Shown here: in pieces, positions 44,536 through 53,116 of the stretch | How the letters are laid out: the number at the start of each line of letters is the position of its first letter | Numbering within the stretch: position 1 is the stretch's first letter | Assembly (NCBI RefSeq): GCF_024808665.1 | Contig: NZ_JANUBZ010000006.1 | Span: forward strand, 124,001 to 188,000 | Direction: 5' to 3' | From: Mucilaginibacter empetricola | Lineage (GTDB): Bacteria; Bacteroidota; Bacteroidia; Sphingobacteriales; Sphingobacteriaceae | Length of the DNA stretch: 64,000 nt | Program-made: the position numbers and the translations under genes | Notes under the pieces: model-generated | The model's input: only the letters and a program-made list of their open reading frames with translations | The model's database searches: none | Told to the model about the DNA's origin: nothing

Positions 44536-45475
44536 TAACCGGGAAAATGAATATTTTATTGAAAGGCTGACGGAAAACAATCTGGCAGACATAGAGGAAT
44601 TACATGCTGCCGTTTATGGAAAAATGCCGCCGCCTGGTTTCTTTTTTAAAAAGTACAATACTGCCTTTACGGGTGTAGATTATATAGGCTATATTGCATA
44701 CAAGCCCGATGGACTGCCCATTGCTTATTACGGCGTTATTCCCTGCTTTATAAAAATTGATGATAAATTGGTGCTTTCGGCGCAGTCGGCAGATACCATG
44801 ACGCATCCCGGCTTTCGCTTTAAAGGTTTATTTGTTGAATTATCAAATCTTACCTTCCAATTATGCCGGGATAACGGTATTAACCTGCTTTTCGGTTTTC
44901 CTAATCAAAACTCAATACATGGTGCGGTAAATAAATTGCATTGGCAAGCAACAGACCAGATGGCGTGTTTTGTAATTCAGTCGGGCCGTTTTGCGTGGCA
45001 TAAGATTTTCGACAAGCTACCCTTTTTAACAGGGGTCTTTTCCGCTTATCAGAAAAAGCAAATCAGCAAATACGTATTGGCGCAACAGGGCATTGCTAAC
45101 TCGGTATTTGAAGATGGCTTTGCAGGAGTTTACCGCGATAATAATTACCTGAATTATAAAACTTATACCCCTAATTATGTAGTTAAAGCAGGCAATTCGA
45201 TATTATGGATAAAGATAGGTGCCACACTCGTAATAGGGGATATTTTAATTAAGTCGGCCGATTTTGATGATATGATGCATCATCTGTTGAAATTGGCCCG
45301 CAAACTTGGGATAGCAGAAGTGTATTTTCATACAAGTACCGGGACAGCCTTGCACAGTTTGTTTTTAAGCAGATGGGAGCCGATACCATCCTTTGCGGTT
45401 TTGTTTCAGGATTTTAAGGGCGATATAGAAATTGACAAAATAAAATTTACTTCGGCGGACATTGATACGTTTTAA
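44525..45475 (+). CDS. GNAT-superfamily acyltransferase of a glycan locus
   Basis: A 316-residue protein with a GNAT fold in its first 190 residues: FIERLTENNLADIEELHAAVYG, then AYYGVIPCFIKIDDKLVLSAQSADTMTHPGFRFKGLF with the acetyl-CoA loop at HPGFRFKG. The second half looks like a degenerate duplicate. Proteins of this layout are common in Bacteroidota polysaccharide and radical SAM clusters and may acylate an amino sugar. Translationally linked to both neighbours, following the deacetylase; together they could replace one N-acyl group by another. Confidence 0.8.
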   Translation: MNTDNRENEYFIERLTENNLADIEELHAAVYGKMPPPGFFFKKYNTAFTGVDYIGYIAYKPDGLPIAYYGVIPCFIKIDDKLVLSAQSADTMTHPGFRFKGLFVELSNLTFQLCRDNGINLLFGFPNQNSIHGAVNKLHWQATDQMACFVIQSGRFAWHKIFDKLPFLTGVFSAYQKKQISKYVLAQQGIANSVFEDGFAGVYRDNNYLNYKTYTPNYVVKAGNSILWIKIGATLVIGDILIKSADFDDMMHHLLKLARKLGIAEVYFHTSTGTALHSLFLSRWEPIPSFAVLFQDFKGDIEIDKIKFTSADIDTF

Positions 45476-45476
45476 G

Positions 45477-46394
45477 ATGAATAAGTTAATACGGAAATTA
45501 TTTTTCAGAGGAGCTAAAATAACAACCTTTTTGGTGACCAGGCTCGCCGAAAACGAGGTGAAAGAAACAGTATTTTTAAAAAAAGGGAAGCATGTTTTCG
45601 ATATAACAAAAAATCACGGTATGATTTGCCTCGATCCCTTTTGCATGGCGGCATGGCTACCCGATGATAAACTGAATTTGATTGCCCCGGATGAGGTAAC
45701 AATACAATTTAAAAAAGCGAATAAATTAAATGCAGTTATCAAGGTATCTCTTATTGAAAAAATTGCAACAGAAAAGGGGGCGCTGCTTTTGTACAAAATT
45801 GAACAGGTAAGCAACTACCAGTTAAACGTTTTGCACAGGCTGGTGTTTTTCGCCTATTTATTGCGGTCTCCTAAAAATACCTATCAAAGCCGCAAGGTAA
45901 TAAGTGCGCTTTATTCGTATCCACGAAATATTATTATAGTGTCTTATCAGGATGAAAATTATTACAATATATTCCCAATGGATATACACAGTTACCTGGA
46001 AGAAGAAGGCTTGTATATTTTAGGATTAAGGACTACCAATATAACCCTCGGAAAAATTCTGGAAGCTAAAAAAGTGCTTGTTTGTGATACCGACCAGATA
46101 GATATTAACACGGTTTATAATTTGGGTAAGCATGCAAGTAAATCGCCAACACCCAAAGACCAGCTGCCTTTTAAAACTGCAGAAAGTGAACTATTCGGGT
46201 TTCCGGTGCCTGATTTTGTGGGTTCGTATAAAGAAATTGAAATTATTCATCACAGAAAAATGGGTTTTCATATGCTGATGCTGGGTAAGGTGGTTAACTC
46301 AAAAAAAATCAGGGAAAACACAGCTTCCTTTTACCACGTTGGTTTTTTGCAGTTTCAAAAAAGCGACTACAAAAGCGTAGAGGCAGTTTATTAA
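45477..46394 (+). CDS. Unrecognised protein, possibly a flavin-reductase-like split barrel
   Basis: About 305 residues from the ATG at 45477, which follows the upstream stop by one base (a start at 45462 would overlap it). No signal peptide or membrane helix. The C-terminal half, with SYPRNIIIVSYQDENYYNIFPMD, YILGLRTTN, ESELFGFPVPDFVGSYKEIEI and FHMLMLGKVVNSKKI, resembles FMN-binding split-barrel flavin reductases: a serine/tyrosine turn after the first strand and a terminal G-K-V. The N-terminal 120 residues match nothing I know. A reductant for the radical SAM enzymes would make sense but is inference. Confidence 0.6.
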   Translation: MNKLIRKLFFRGAKITTFLVTRLAENEVKETVFLKKGKHVFDITKNHGMICLDPFCMAAWLPDDKLNLIAPDEVTIQFKKANKLNAVIKVSLIEKIATEKGALLLYKIEQVSNYQLNVLHRLVFFAYLLRSPKNTYQSRKVISALYSYPRNIIIVSYQDENYYNIFPMDIHSYLEEEGLYILGLRTTNITLGKILEAKKVLVCDTDQIDINTVYNLGKHASKSPTPKDQLPFKTAESELFGFPVPDFVGSYKEIEIIHHRKMGFHMLMLGKVVNSKKIRENTASFYHVGFLQFQKSDYKSVEAVY

Positions 46395-46404
46395 GCGTTA
46401 GGTA

Positions 46405-47499
46405 ATGATGAAATATGTTTTTGTAAACTATAATTACTCGCCCAATTTTACTTCGCCTTTAGCCTGGTTTAAACGAACTGAGGGGTATTCGGGGGTGTTG
46501 GAATCATTGAGTAAACACCATACTGTAATTAATATAAAACAACTTAATTACACAGGCAATGTGATTCACAATGGTGTTGATAATAGGTTTGTTGATTTTG
46601 GCGAAGGGAAAACCTATTTCCCATTCAGGATACATCGGTATGTTAAAAATTTACACGCCGATGTGGTTTTTGTGCACGGTTTGCATAATTCTTTACAGAT
46701 AATACAATTGCGACTAACACTAGATAAAAGAACCAGGATAATAGTTCAGCACCATGCCGAAAAGCCGTTTAAGGGTATCAAACGTATTGTTCAAAAGGTT
46801 GCGGATAATTGTGTTGACGCCTATTTATTTTCTTCGCATGCGTTGGGCGCAGAATGGGTTAAAAACGGCAATGTTGCATCAGGAAAAAAAATACATGAGG
46901 TAATGGAGGTATCGTCTCTGTTTTATCGGGATAAAAATGTATCATCAAAATTAAACCTGACGGGCGACTCAGTATTTTTATGGGTAGGGCGGCTAAATGC
47001 AAATAAAGATCCGTTGAATGTGATAAAAGCATTCTTAAAGTTTGCAAAAAGTAATCCCGATGCACGTTTGTACATGATTTACCATACAGAAGAATTGATT
47101 GATGAAATAAAAGCCATTTTGGAAATATATGCCGATAATTGCCCGGTTATACTGGTCGGAAAAGTACCACATGACGACCTGCTTTACTGGTTTAACAGCG
47201 CCCGTTTCTTTATTTCAGGCTCGTATTATGAAGGTGGCGGCACAGCTTTGTGCGAGGCCATGTCATGCGGCTGTGTGCCTATAGTGACTGATATTCCCGC
47301 TTTTAGAATGATAACGGATAATGGTGATTGTGGCTTGCTGTATGAGGCAGGCAGTGAAGTAGCACTGCTGGATGCCCTGCAGCAAACAACAGCAATGGAT
47401 AGGGCTGCAAAGCAGGAAAAGTCGCTGGCCTATTTTAAATCGAATTTATCGTTTGATGCTATTGCCAGCCGCATTCACGAGGTTTCGTTATCGCTGTGA
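46405..47499 (+). CDS. Glycosyltransferase family 4
   Basis: A 364-residue GT-B enzyme. The donor half is clear: SVFLWVGRLNANKDPLNVIKAFLKF near residue 190, VILVGKVPHDDLLYWFNSARFFISGSYYEGGGTALCEAMSCGCVPIV with the E-x7-E motif, then FRMITDNGDCGLLYE. The N-terminal half is divergent. Last gene of the P6 unit; its last 25 nt overlap the tail of the convergent GT4 gene. Confidence 0.91.
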   Translation: MMKYVFVNYNYSPNFTSPLAWFKRTEGYSGVLESLSKHHTVINIKQLNYTGNVIHNGVDNRFVDFGEGKTYFPFRIHRYVKNLHADVVFVHGLHNSLQIIQLRLTLDKRTRIIVQHHAEKPFKGIKRIVQKVADNCVDAYLFSSHALGAEWVKNGNVASGKKIHEVMEVSSLFYRDKNVSSKLNLTGDSVFLWVGRLNANKDPLNVIKAFLKFAKSNPDARLYMIYHTEELIDEIKAILEIYADNCPVILVGKVPHDDLLYWFNSARFFISGSYYEGGGTALCEAMSCGCVPIVTDIPAFRMITDNGDCGLLYEAGSEVALLDALQQTTAMDRAAKQEKSLAYFKSNLSFDAIASRIHEVSLSL

Positions 47500-48575
47500 T
47501 CAATTTCATCGGCAAACAGGCTGATTATATTTTTGGCCACCTGTTGTATCGGAAACATTAATACATGATCGTGCCCCCGGCGGGTATTTTTTAGAATGGA
47601 TAAAACTTCCTGGTTCATTTCATCCCGGTTTTTTACCACATAATGATGCCTGTAGTTTTTGTTCATCGGCTTACAAAATGAAACCACATGCGCGCCGGCG
47701 TACAAAGCTTCGGCCATAACAGATCCAAAACCTTCATAATTTGAAGTATGCAGAAATACTTTTGAACGTTGCATCAAAGCCAAAACTTCCTTTTGAGGCA
47801 ACTCGCCGGTAAATGAAATATTATTATTCAGCCGAAGCGAATTAGCCAGGCTTTTCAAAAGTTCCATTTCCGGGCCATTGCCACAAATTACTGCCTTAAT
47901 TTCGGGCATGTAAATTTTGAGCGAGGCAATAGTTTGTATAAATAAATGATATTGCTTTAATGGTATTAATGAACCTGCGCCCAAAACGTCAATATCTCTT
48001 TTCGCATGGCTATCTTTAAACATTGATGTATCAATGCCAACCGGTACAATATTGGCGGGCAATAAGCCATAATTTTTCCGCACCTCGTTAGCTACAAAAT
48101 CTGATAAGGCAATCAGCGAATCGGCATTGGGTTTTATCCAGTCAAAATATTTATTCCCCTTTTTAGCATCCTGGCCCAAAATCCAACTATAATGCTTTAG
48201 TCCATGGGTTTTAGCAAAGTAATGACCAATAAAAGCGCATTCGCCCATCCAGAAGCTGAGCAGGCCAAAAGGGTGGTATTTGTTTTTTAATTTTCGTAAA
48301 ATAAACCAAGCCTTTGTCCATGTTTTTAGCCGGGATAATTGTCCTTCATCTTTGCCACCAATGGTAATTACTTTAACGCCGTTCCATTCATATTCTGTCG
48401 ATACATGAGGGTAATGGAATGTTAATACAATAATCTCCAACCCGGGGCAGATCTCCTTAAGTGCTTTTACAAACAGTTGCTGCGGAGGAATACAGGCGGT
48501 ATCGGCTTCATTTGCCGGGAAGCCGGGGGTTAGAATAACCAGTGTTTCAAGCGTATGCTCCATCCAATAAAACAA
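47475..48575 (-). CDS. Glycosyltransferase family 4
   Basis: A 366-residue GT-B enzyme (a start at the ATG at 48563 is also plausible). N-terminal half: TLVILTPGFPANEADTACIPPQQLFVKAL. Donor half: DVLGAGSLIPLKQYHLFIQTIASLK, AVICGNGPEMELLK and FLHTSNYEGFGSVMAEALYAGAHVV with the E-x7-E motif. It follows the ABC transporter gene with a 29-nt overlap in the P7 unit, so its product is probably the substrate, or part of the substrate, of that transporter. Confidence 0.92.
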   Translation of the reverse strand: MFYWMEHTLETLVILTPGFPANEADTACIPPQQLFVKALKEICPGLEIIVLTFHYPHVSTEYEWNGVKVITIGGKDEGQLSRLKTWTKAWFILRKLKNKYHPFGLLSFWMGECAFIGHYFAKTHGLKHYSWILGQDAKKGNKYFDWIKPNADSLIALSDFVANEVRKNYGLLPANIVPVGIDTSMFKDSHAKRDIDVLGAGSLIPLKQYHLFIQTIASLKIYMPEIKAVICGNGPEMELLKSLANSLRLNNNISFTGELPQKEVLALMQRSKVFLHTSNYEGFGSVMAEALYAGAHVVSFCKPMNKNYRHHYVVKNRDEMNQEVLSILKNTRRGHDHVLMFPIQQVAKNIISLFADEIDHSDNETS

Positions 48576-50256
48576 CTTTATTACAAAACGATAAACTCTC
48601 TTTGTTGTGCGTGATCATAATGATCATTTTTCCTTTTTTTGCCAGTAGCTCCAGTTGGGCAAGCATTGCTCTTTCGGCAACATTATCAACTTCGCCAAAC
48701 GGTTCATCCAAAATCAATAAATCAAAATCATGATATAAGGCCCGGGCCAGCATTATACGCTGCCGTTGGCCACCGCTAATGTTCTTGCCATTTTCGGTAA
48801 TGATCTTATTAATACCTTCAGGATATTGGTCGGTTAAGCTATCAATGCCGCTAAACGAAAGGGCTTTGGCTAATCTATCTTTATCATATACGTCGTCAGT
48901 TAACGTTACGTTTTTTAAAATGGAATCATTTACAAAAAAAGGCTGCTGTTTAACATAGGCCATCTTTTTCCAGTAGCTTTTACGGTCGGCGCTATTGGTA
49001 ACGGTATGGTTAATGGATATGGTGCCGCTATCCGGCTCCAAAAAACCAAGCAATAAATTAATAATAGTTGTTTTTCCCATTCCCGATGGACCGGAAATGC
49101 CAAGAAAATCGCCTGGCGAAACCTCGAAAAAAAACTTGTTCAATATTGGTGCGCCCTGGTAATTAAAATCAACGTACTGAAATTTTATAAAATCGATATA
49201 GGTTGCTGCGGAGGGAGCTGTTTCAGATGTTTTTTCGTCAATTGTAAGATCATTGAGTGTAAACTCATAGGTTTTAATTTGCCCTGCGCTGTTTAATATT
49301 TTAACAATGCCAGGGATAATTTTGTAAGATGCGGCCATAAAAACACCTACATCAAGCAAGCCGATGCCATGATTATTTGAGGCCCATTTATTAATGGTAA
49401 TTAAAATCAAGAAACCCAATATGGCGAAAACTTCTATAAGGCGTGAGGGTAATCCCTGCAGCGTTTGCTGGGTGGCAATGTAGTCGTTCAGTTGTTTTTG
49501 GTAACGATAATAGCGGTTGGTAAAGAAATCGTGTTTATCGTAAACATTGCTTTCAACATATCCGGATAAAGACTCTTTTAAATATTGTAAAGTAAGCTGG
49601 CTGGTTGATCTCGAATTGCTTCGTACGTCTTTTAGCTTCCTTTTAATAAAATATCCCAGCAAAACAACAGGAGGAAGTAACAATAGAAATAAAGAAAGAA
49701 ACAGCGATGGATGATAAAAAAGGATACCGATAATAGTAAAAATAATCAACGCGCCCTGCGAAATTATTTGCTGAATATTGGTGAGGATATAGTTGCTGAA
49801 TTCGATAGGCTGCTGACTTATTTTGCGGATATAAACCGAAGAATCAACATGCACAAATTTGAAATAATCATCTTTCAGGTAATGCCAGATGTTGCGTTTT
49901 GACAAACGCGAGGCCACCGCATAGAAAAAGGTATTCTGCGATTGGGTAACAGCGTATGCCGCCAGATTTTTTACCACATACAGAACAAAAAAAAGGCTGA
50001 TAAGCCATAAAGAATTTTGATTGAGCCAGGATGGCAAGAAAGTATATTTATTAACGGCATTATTGCCAGTATAAAGATTGATTATCAAAAGCAGAGCGCC
50101 AAGAAATGCAATATCCAAAATGCCGATAAGCAGATCGAATACAATCTGGAAACAAAGCCTGCGCTTTTCCCTGCGATTGAGTATGCTTAATATGGATGTT
50201 ATTAAATGTTTCAAAATGCTATTATTCAGGCAGCTTATAGTTTTAAGCTTGTACAA
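48547..50256 (-). CDS. ABC exporter with fused membrane and ATPase domains (MsbA/PglK type)
   Basis: A 569-residue half-transporter with about six membrane helices in the first 330 residues and one ATPase domain: Walker A GPSGMGKTTIINLLLG, signature NISGGQRQRIMLARAL and Walker B LLILDEPFGEVD. Size and neighbouring GT4 genes suit a lipid-linked oligosaccharide or glycolipid flippase such as PglK. The start is uncertain: the ATG at 50256 lies only 5 nt from the -10 of promoter P7, so either the mRNA is leaderless or translation starts at an in-frame TTG at 50214 (MKHLITSIL-type start, 555 residues). Confidence 0.92.
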   Translation of the reverse strand: MYKLKTISCLNNSILKHLITSILSILNRREKRRLCFQIVFDLLIGILDIAFLGALLLIINLYTGNNAVNKYTFLPSWLNQNSLWLISLFFVLYVVKNLAAYAVTQSQNTFFYAVASRLSKRNIWHYLKDDYFKFVHVDSSVYIRKISQQPIEFSNYILTNIQQIISQGALIIFTIIGILFYHPSLFLSLFLLLLPPVVLLGYFIKRKLKDVRSNSRSTSQLTLQYLKESLSGYVESNVYDKHDFFTNRYYRYQKQLNDYIATQQTLQGLPSRLIEVFAILGFLILITINKWASNNHGIGLLDVGVFMAASYKIIPGIVKILNSAGQIKTYEFTLNDLTIDEKTSETAPSAATYIDFIKFQYVDFNYQGAPILNKFFFEVSPGDFLGISGPSGMGKTTIINLLLGFLEPDSGTISINHTVTNSADRKSYWKKMAYVKQQPFFVNDSILKNVTLTDDVYDKDRLAKALSFSGIDSLTDQYPEGINKIITENGKNISGGQRQRIMLARALYHDFDLLILDEPFGEVDNVAERAMLAQLELLAKKGKMIIMITHNKESLSFCNKVVLLDGAYA

Positions 50257-50261
50257 TAGGT

Positions 50262-50288
50262 TACGGCAGCAGCAGAAATTGAGTTGCC
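50262..50288 (-). promoter_or_regulatory. ECF-type promoter P7
   Basis: On the minus strand GGCAACT (50288-50282), preceded by ACA, 16 nt, then CGTA (50265-50262). One base differs from the GGCAACC of the other six sites. It points at the ABC exporter/GT4 unit and marks the right-hand edge of the putative regulon. Confidence 0.7.
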
Positions 50289-50370
50289 TGTGGTAGAAAT
50301 ATAATTTAAGCGGATTGGCAGGTTGATTTTCTCCGTTAAATTCTATCTGCCAATAATTTGCCTAAAACAC

Positions 50371-50378
50371 TATTTTTG
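50371..50378 (+). promoter_or_regulatory. -7 promoter element of the trmB gene
   Basis: TATTTTTG matches TAnnTTTG and lies 17 nt before the GTG start of trmB. It marks the return to housekeeping-type promoters outside the ECF-controlled locus. No clear -33 element. Confidence 0.4.
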
Positions 50379-50395
50379 CGCTTTAATTATTTGAA

Positions 50396-51043
50396 GTGGG
50401 AAAAGATAAATTAAGACGTTTTGCCGAGATAGATACATTCAGCAACGTTTTACAATTGGATGCCGGTAAGGAGTTTAAAGGCAAATGGAGCAGCGGCTTT
50501 TTTAAAAACGACAATCCTTTAGTATTAGAACTGGCTTGCGGTAAAGGCGAATATACGGTTAACCTGGCTACTATGTTTCGGGATAAAAACTTCATAGGTA
50601 TTGACTATAAAGGTAACCGCATTTGGCGCGGGGCCAAAACCGCATTAGAAGAAGAGGTAAACAACGTAGGCTTTTTGCGCATACAGATAGAAACCTTACT
50701 GGATTATTTTGCCGAAGGCGAAGTTGACGAAATCTGGATCACTTTTCCTGATCCGCAGCCGCAGATAAGTCGCGAAAGGAAACGACTTACTTCATCGCGT
50801 TTTTTGGATATGTATAAACTTGTTGTAAGGTCGGGCGGGTTCATCAACCTAAAAACAGATAACGATGATTTGCATGCCTACACCGCCGAAAAAATAGAAG
50901 AAACCGGATTGAACCTGCATGCAAAAACAGAGGACCTTTATCACTCTGAATTCGCAAATGAAGTATTGTCGATAAAAACCTATTACGAGAAGAAATATTT
51001 AAAAGACAATAAGAATATTAACTACCTTAAGTTTTCTTTTTAG
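50396..51043 (+). CDS. trmB: tRNA (guanine-N7-)-methyltransferase
   Basis: A 215-residue enzyme that methylates G46 of tRNA with SAM. Motifs: NPLVLELACGKGEYTVNLA (SAM site), NFIGIDYKGNRIWRGAK, and EIWITFPDPQPQISRERKRLTSSRFLDMY, in which FPDPQP is the Bacteroidota form of the usual FPDPWPK block. Translation starts at a GTG; no better ATG precedes the conserved N-terminus. The alkyltransferase-like gene follows 8 nt later. Confidence 0.94.
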   Translation: MGKDKLRRFAEIDTFSNVLQLDAGKEFKGKWSSGFFKNDNPLVLELACGKGEYTVNLATMFRDKNFIGIDYKGNRIWRGAKTALEEEVNNVGFLRIQIETLLDYFAEGEVDEIWITFPDPQPQISRERKRLTSSRFLDMYKLVVRSGGFINLKTDNDDLHAYTAEKIEETGLNLHAKTEDLYHSEFANEVLSIKTYYEKKYLKDNKNINYLKFSF

Positions 51044-51051
51044 CCAAGCAG

Positions 51052-51384
51052 ATGAAAGATGATAACTTTTTTGAACGGGTTTATGAGGTTGCCAGGCTTA
51101 TTCCGCCGGGCAGGGTAACTTCCTACGGCGCCATTGCCGCTTACCTGGGTACAAAAGGATCATCCCGTATGGTGGGTTATGCTATGCAGGCATGTGGTAG
51201 AGCCAATCCGCCGGTGCCGGCACATCGTGTGGTAAACAGGCAAGGCTTATTGACGGCAAAGTTTCATTTTGGCGGTAACCTGATGGAGCAATTGCTGGAA
51301 AGCGAGGGCGTAAAAGTAATAGACGACCAGGTGCAGGATTTTAAAACCTTATATTGGGATCCTTCGGTTGAATTAGCATTATAA
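51052..51384 (+). CDS. Alkyltransferase-like protein (ATL, MGMT homologue)
   Basis: A 110-residue protein with the DNA-binding half of O6-alkylguanine-DNA alkyltransferase: PPGRVTSYGAIAAYLGTKGSSRMVGYAMQA and PPVPAHRVVNRQG. The acceptor cysteine of PCHR is replaced by Ala (PAHR), so it cannot transfer an alkyl group. ATL proteins bind alkylated guanine and hand it to nucleotide excision repair. Probably co-transcribed with trmB. Ends 4 nt before a convergent gene. Confidence 0.9.
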   Translation: MKDDNFFERVYEVARLIPPGRVTSYGAIAAYLGTKGSSRMVGYAMQACGRANPPVPAHRVVNRQGLLTAKFHFGGNLMEQLLESEGVKVIDDQVQDFKTLYWDPSVELAL

Positions 51385-51388
51385 AAAA

Positions 51389-51757
51389 TCAGGCTGCTTT
51401 AACTGTTTTATAATGAAGGCCTCTGTAATCGGTAAATAGCCAGGTGAGCAGAATAACAGTTCCCAATATTACATAAAACAGCTTGCCATCGGGGCTATGA
51501 CTAAACAGGGTATAGGCAAGCACAATAAGTATCACCCCCACCATTAATTCAATACCGCTGTGTACAGACAATGGAATAAACTTTAAAACACCTAATTTGT
51601 AGTTGGTACTGATAGTTAACAACAGATGTATTGCCCCCAGTACATAAGTAAAACCAGCCAAAAAACCGGTAAACCCAAATGATGTTGGCGAGGTAAGCAG
51701 AAACACCACCAGTAGGTAATCAATTAAGCTGTGAACAGAGGGCGAGATGAATTTCAT
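51389..51757 (-). CDS. Small four-helix membrane protein
   Basis: A 122-residue protein with four hydrophobic helices (about 9-24, 30-48, 64-84 and 92-110) arranged as two similar halves, each opening with PSVHSLIDYLL or PLSVHSGIELM. This duplicated SPW/SxxHSxxD-like pattern is seen in small Bacteroidota membrane proteins of unknown function. Convergent with the ATL gene, with no room for a terminator between them. Confidence 0.75.
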   Translation of the reverse strand: MKFISPSVHSLIDYLLVVFLLTSPTSFGFTGFLAGFTYVLGAIHLLLTISTNYKLGVLKFIPLSVHSGIELMVGVILIVLAYTLFSHSPDGKLFYVILGTVILLTWLFTDYRGLHYKTVKAA

Positions 51758-51843
51758 AACAATAACATTTAGGTGTGCCGAGAAAAAGGCGCGATGTATT
51801 GCGTCTCCCCTAAATTACTAATTTTCAATTCAAAACAAAAAAA

Positions 51844-52209
51844 TCAATTTATTATCTGCAATAATTCCATCCGGTTGCCAAATGGGTCAATAAAAGCAAA
51901 CCGTGTACGGCCGGGGATAGCCGGTTCTGGTACTATTTCGATGTTGTTTTTCTGCAGGTGAGTACGCGCGGCAGCTATATCGGCAACTTCAAATGCGGTA
52001 TGTCTTATAGATCGACCTAAAAAAGGCTCTACACCAATATGCAATTGAATGTTGCCAATGTTTAGCCAATATCCGGCCGAACTAAACAAATGATTAGGTC
52101 TGTCTATCAGCTGTAAGCCTAAAACTCCGGTATAAAATGCCTTTGCTTCTTCCAGCCGTTCCTGGGGTACACAAATGTGGATATGATCTGCACGTATAAA
52201 ATCAATCAT
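51844..52209 (-). CDS. VOC (glyoxalase/bleomycin-resistance) superfamily protein
   Basis: A 121-residue single-module VOC protein: ADHIHICVPQERLEEAKAFYTGVLGLQLIDRPN, then FEVADIAAARTHLQKNNIEI and RTRFAFIDPFGNRMELLQ. The metal ligands would be the His of HIHI, a mid-strand His and the Glu in MELLQ. It overlaps the upstream VOC gene by one base. Substrate unknown. Confidence 0.88.
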   Translation of the reverse strand: MIDFIRADHIHICVPQERLEEAKAFYTGVLGLQLIDRPNHLFSSAGYWLNIGNIQLHIGVEPFLGRSIRHTAFEVADIAAARTHLQKNNIEIVPEPAIPGRTRFAFIDPFGNRMELLQIIN

Positions 52210-52586
52210 TATTCGTCTTCGGCAAAGGTTAATACGTAGTTGTTGTTATCCAGTATTGAAAACTCCGTGGCGCCATAAAAGGTAGTCTCCAAAGGTTTTA
52301 AAACAGTTACCTTTTCGCTAATCAATTCAAAAAACGCTCTGATCTTTTTTAGCTTGATGTAAAATAAAAGCGAACCGCCATTGCTGCGGTGAACGTTTGG
52401 TAATTCATCGCCCAAACTGGCAAAAGTTTGAAACATAAAGGTAACATCGCCATTTACCAGCATGGCCCACACCAGGTCGGGGCCAGTTTCAGGAACGGTC
52501 ATCACCACCTGAAAGCCTATTGATTTATAAAAATCAATGGTAGCATTCATGTCATCAACAAAAATATTGGGGGAAAGACTTTCCAT
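52209..52586 (-). CDS. VOC superfamily protein
   Basis: A 125-residue protein with VOC folding landmarks: SPNIFVDDMNATIDFYKSIGFQVVMTVPETG and YGATEFSILDNNNYVLTFAEDE. The usual first metal His is absent and the last ligand Glu is replaced by the LTFAE end, so it may bind a ligand without catalysis. Paired with the downstream VOC gene (one-base overlap). Confidence 0.84.
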   Translation of the reverse strand: MESLSPNIFVDDMNATIDFYKSIGFQVVMTVPETGPDLVWAMLVNGDVTFMFQTFASLGDELPNVHRSNGGSLLFYIKLKKIRAFFELISEKVTVLKPLETTFYGATEFSILDNNNYVLTFAEDE

Positions 52587-52704
52587 GGCGTTTTCAATTG
52601 TTGAGTAAAAGTATTTTTTTATTTCTGTATTAGAATGTTCTATTCCGGATTTTTGTAAACAAGATTTTATATTTCAATTTGTAGCACAATTCAAAAAACA
52701 AAAT

Positions 52705-53052
52705 ATGTCACTTATAGAAGAATTTGAATCCTATCGTACCAAAATGAACGACAGGATAATGGAAACCGCCAACACTAATATTAAACGCTTTTTTGCGCTG
52801 GACACCACCACCTATGCAGACGGCGCACTCGATGTAAAAACCAAAGAAATGCTGGGCCTGGTAGCCTCCATGGTTTTGCGTTGCGATGATTGCATCAAAT
52901 ATCATTTAGGCAAATGCCACGAAGCCGGCGTTAAGCACGACGAGATGAACGAAGTATTTATGATAGCTAATTTGGTTGGCGGCTCGATAGTTATTCCGCA
53001 TTACCGCCGTGCTGTTGAATACTGGGACGAGTTGAATGGAGTTGGCAGTTGA
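52705..53052 (+). CDS. Carboxymuconolactone decarboxylase-family (AhpD-like) protein
   Basis: A 115-residue helical protein with the AhpD-type redox pattern RCDDCIKYHLGKCHEAG (CxxC followed by His) and VGGSIVIPHYRRAVEYWDEL at the end. These proteins use the Cys pair as a peroxidase or thiol reductant. The C-terminal codons and stop lie inside a short GTTGGCAGTT repeat tract that continues downstream. Confidence 0.9.
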   Translation: MSLIEEFESYRTKMNDRIMETANTNIKRFFALDTTTYADGALDVKTKEMLGLVASMVLRCDDCIKYHLGKCHEAGVKHDEMNEVFMIANLVGGSIVIPHYRRAVEYWDELNGVGS

Positions 53053-53070
53053 TAGTTGGCAGTTTGCAGT
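53037..53070. repeat. Short-period tract (TTGGCAGTT words)
   Basis: Three degenerate copies of GTTGGCAGTT(TGATA) cover the last codons of the AhpD-like gene and run past its stop. Same style as the other intergenic word repeats in this window, with a different word. Confidence 0.45.
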
Positions 53071-53116
53071 ATAAAGTTTGCATTTATTTTCATAGTTTTA
53101 TTAAAAACCTAAAGCT

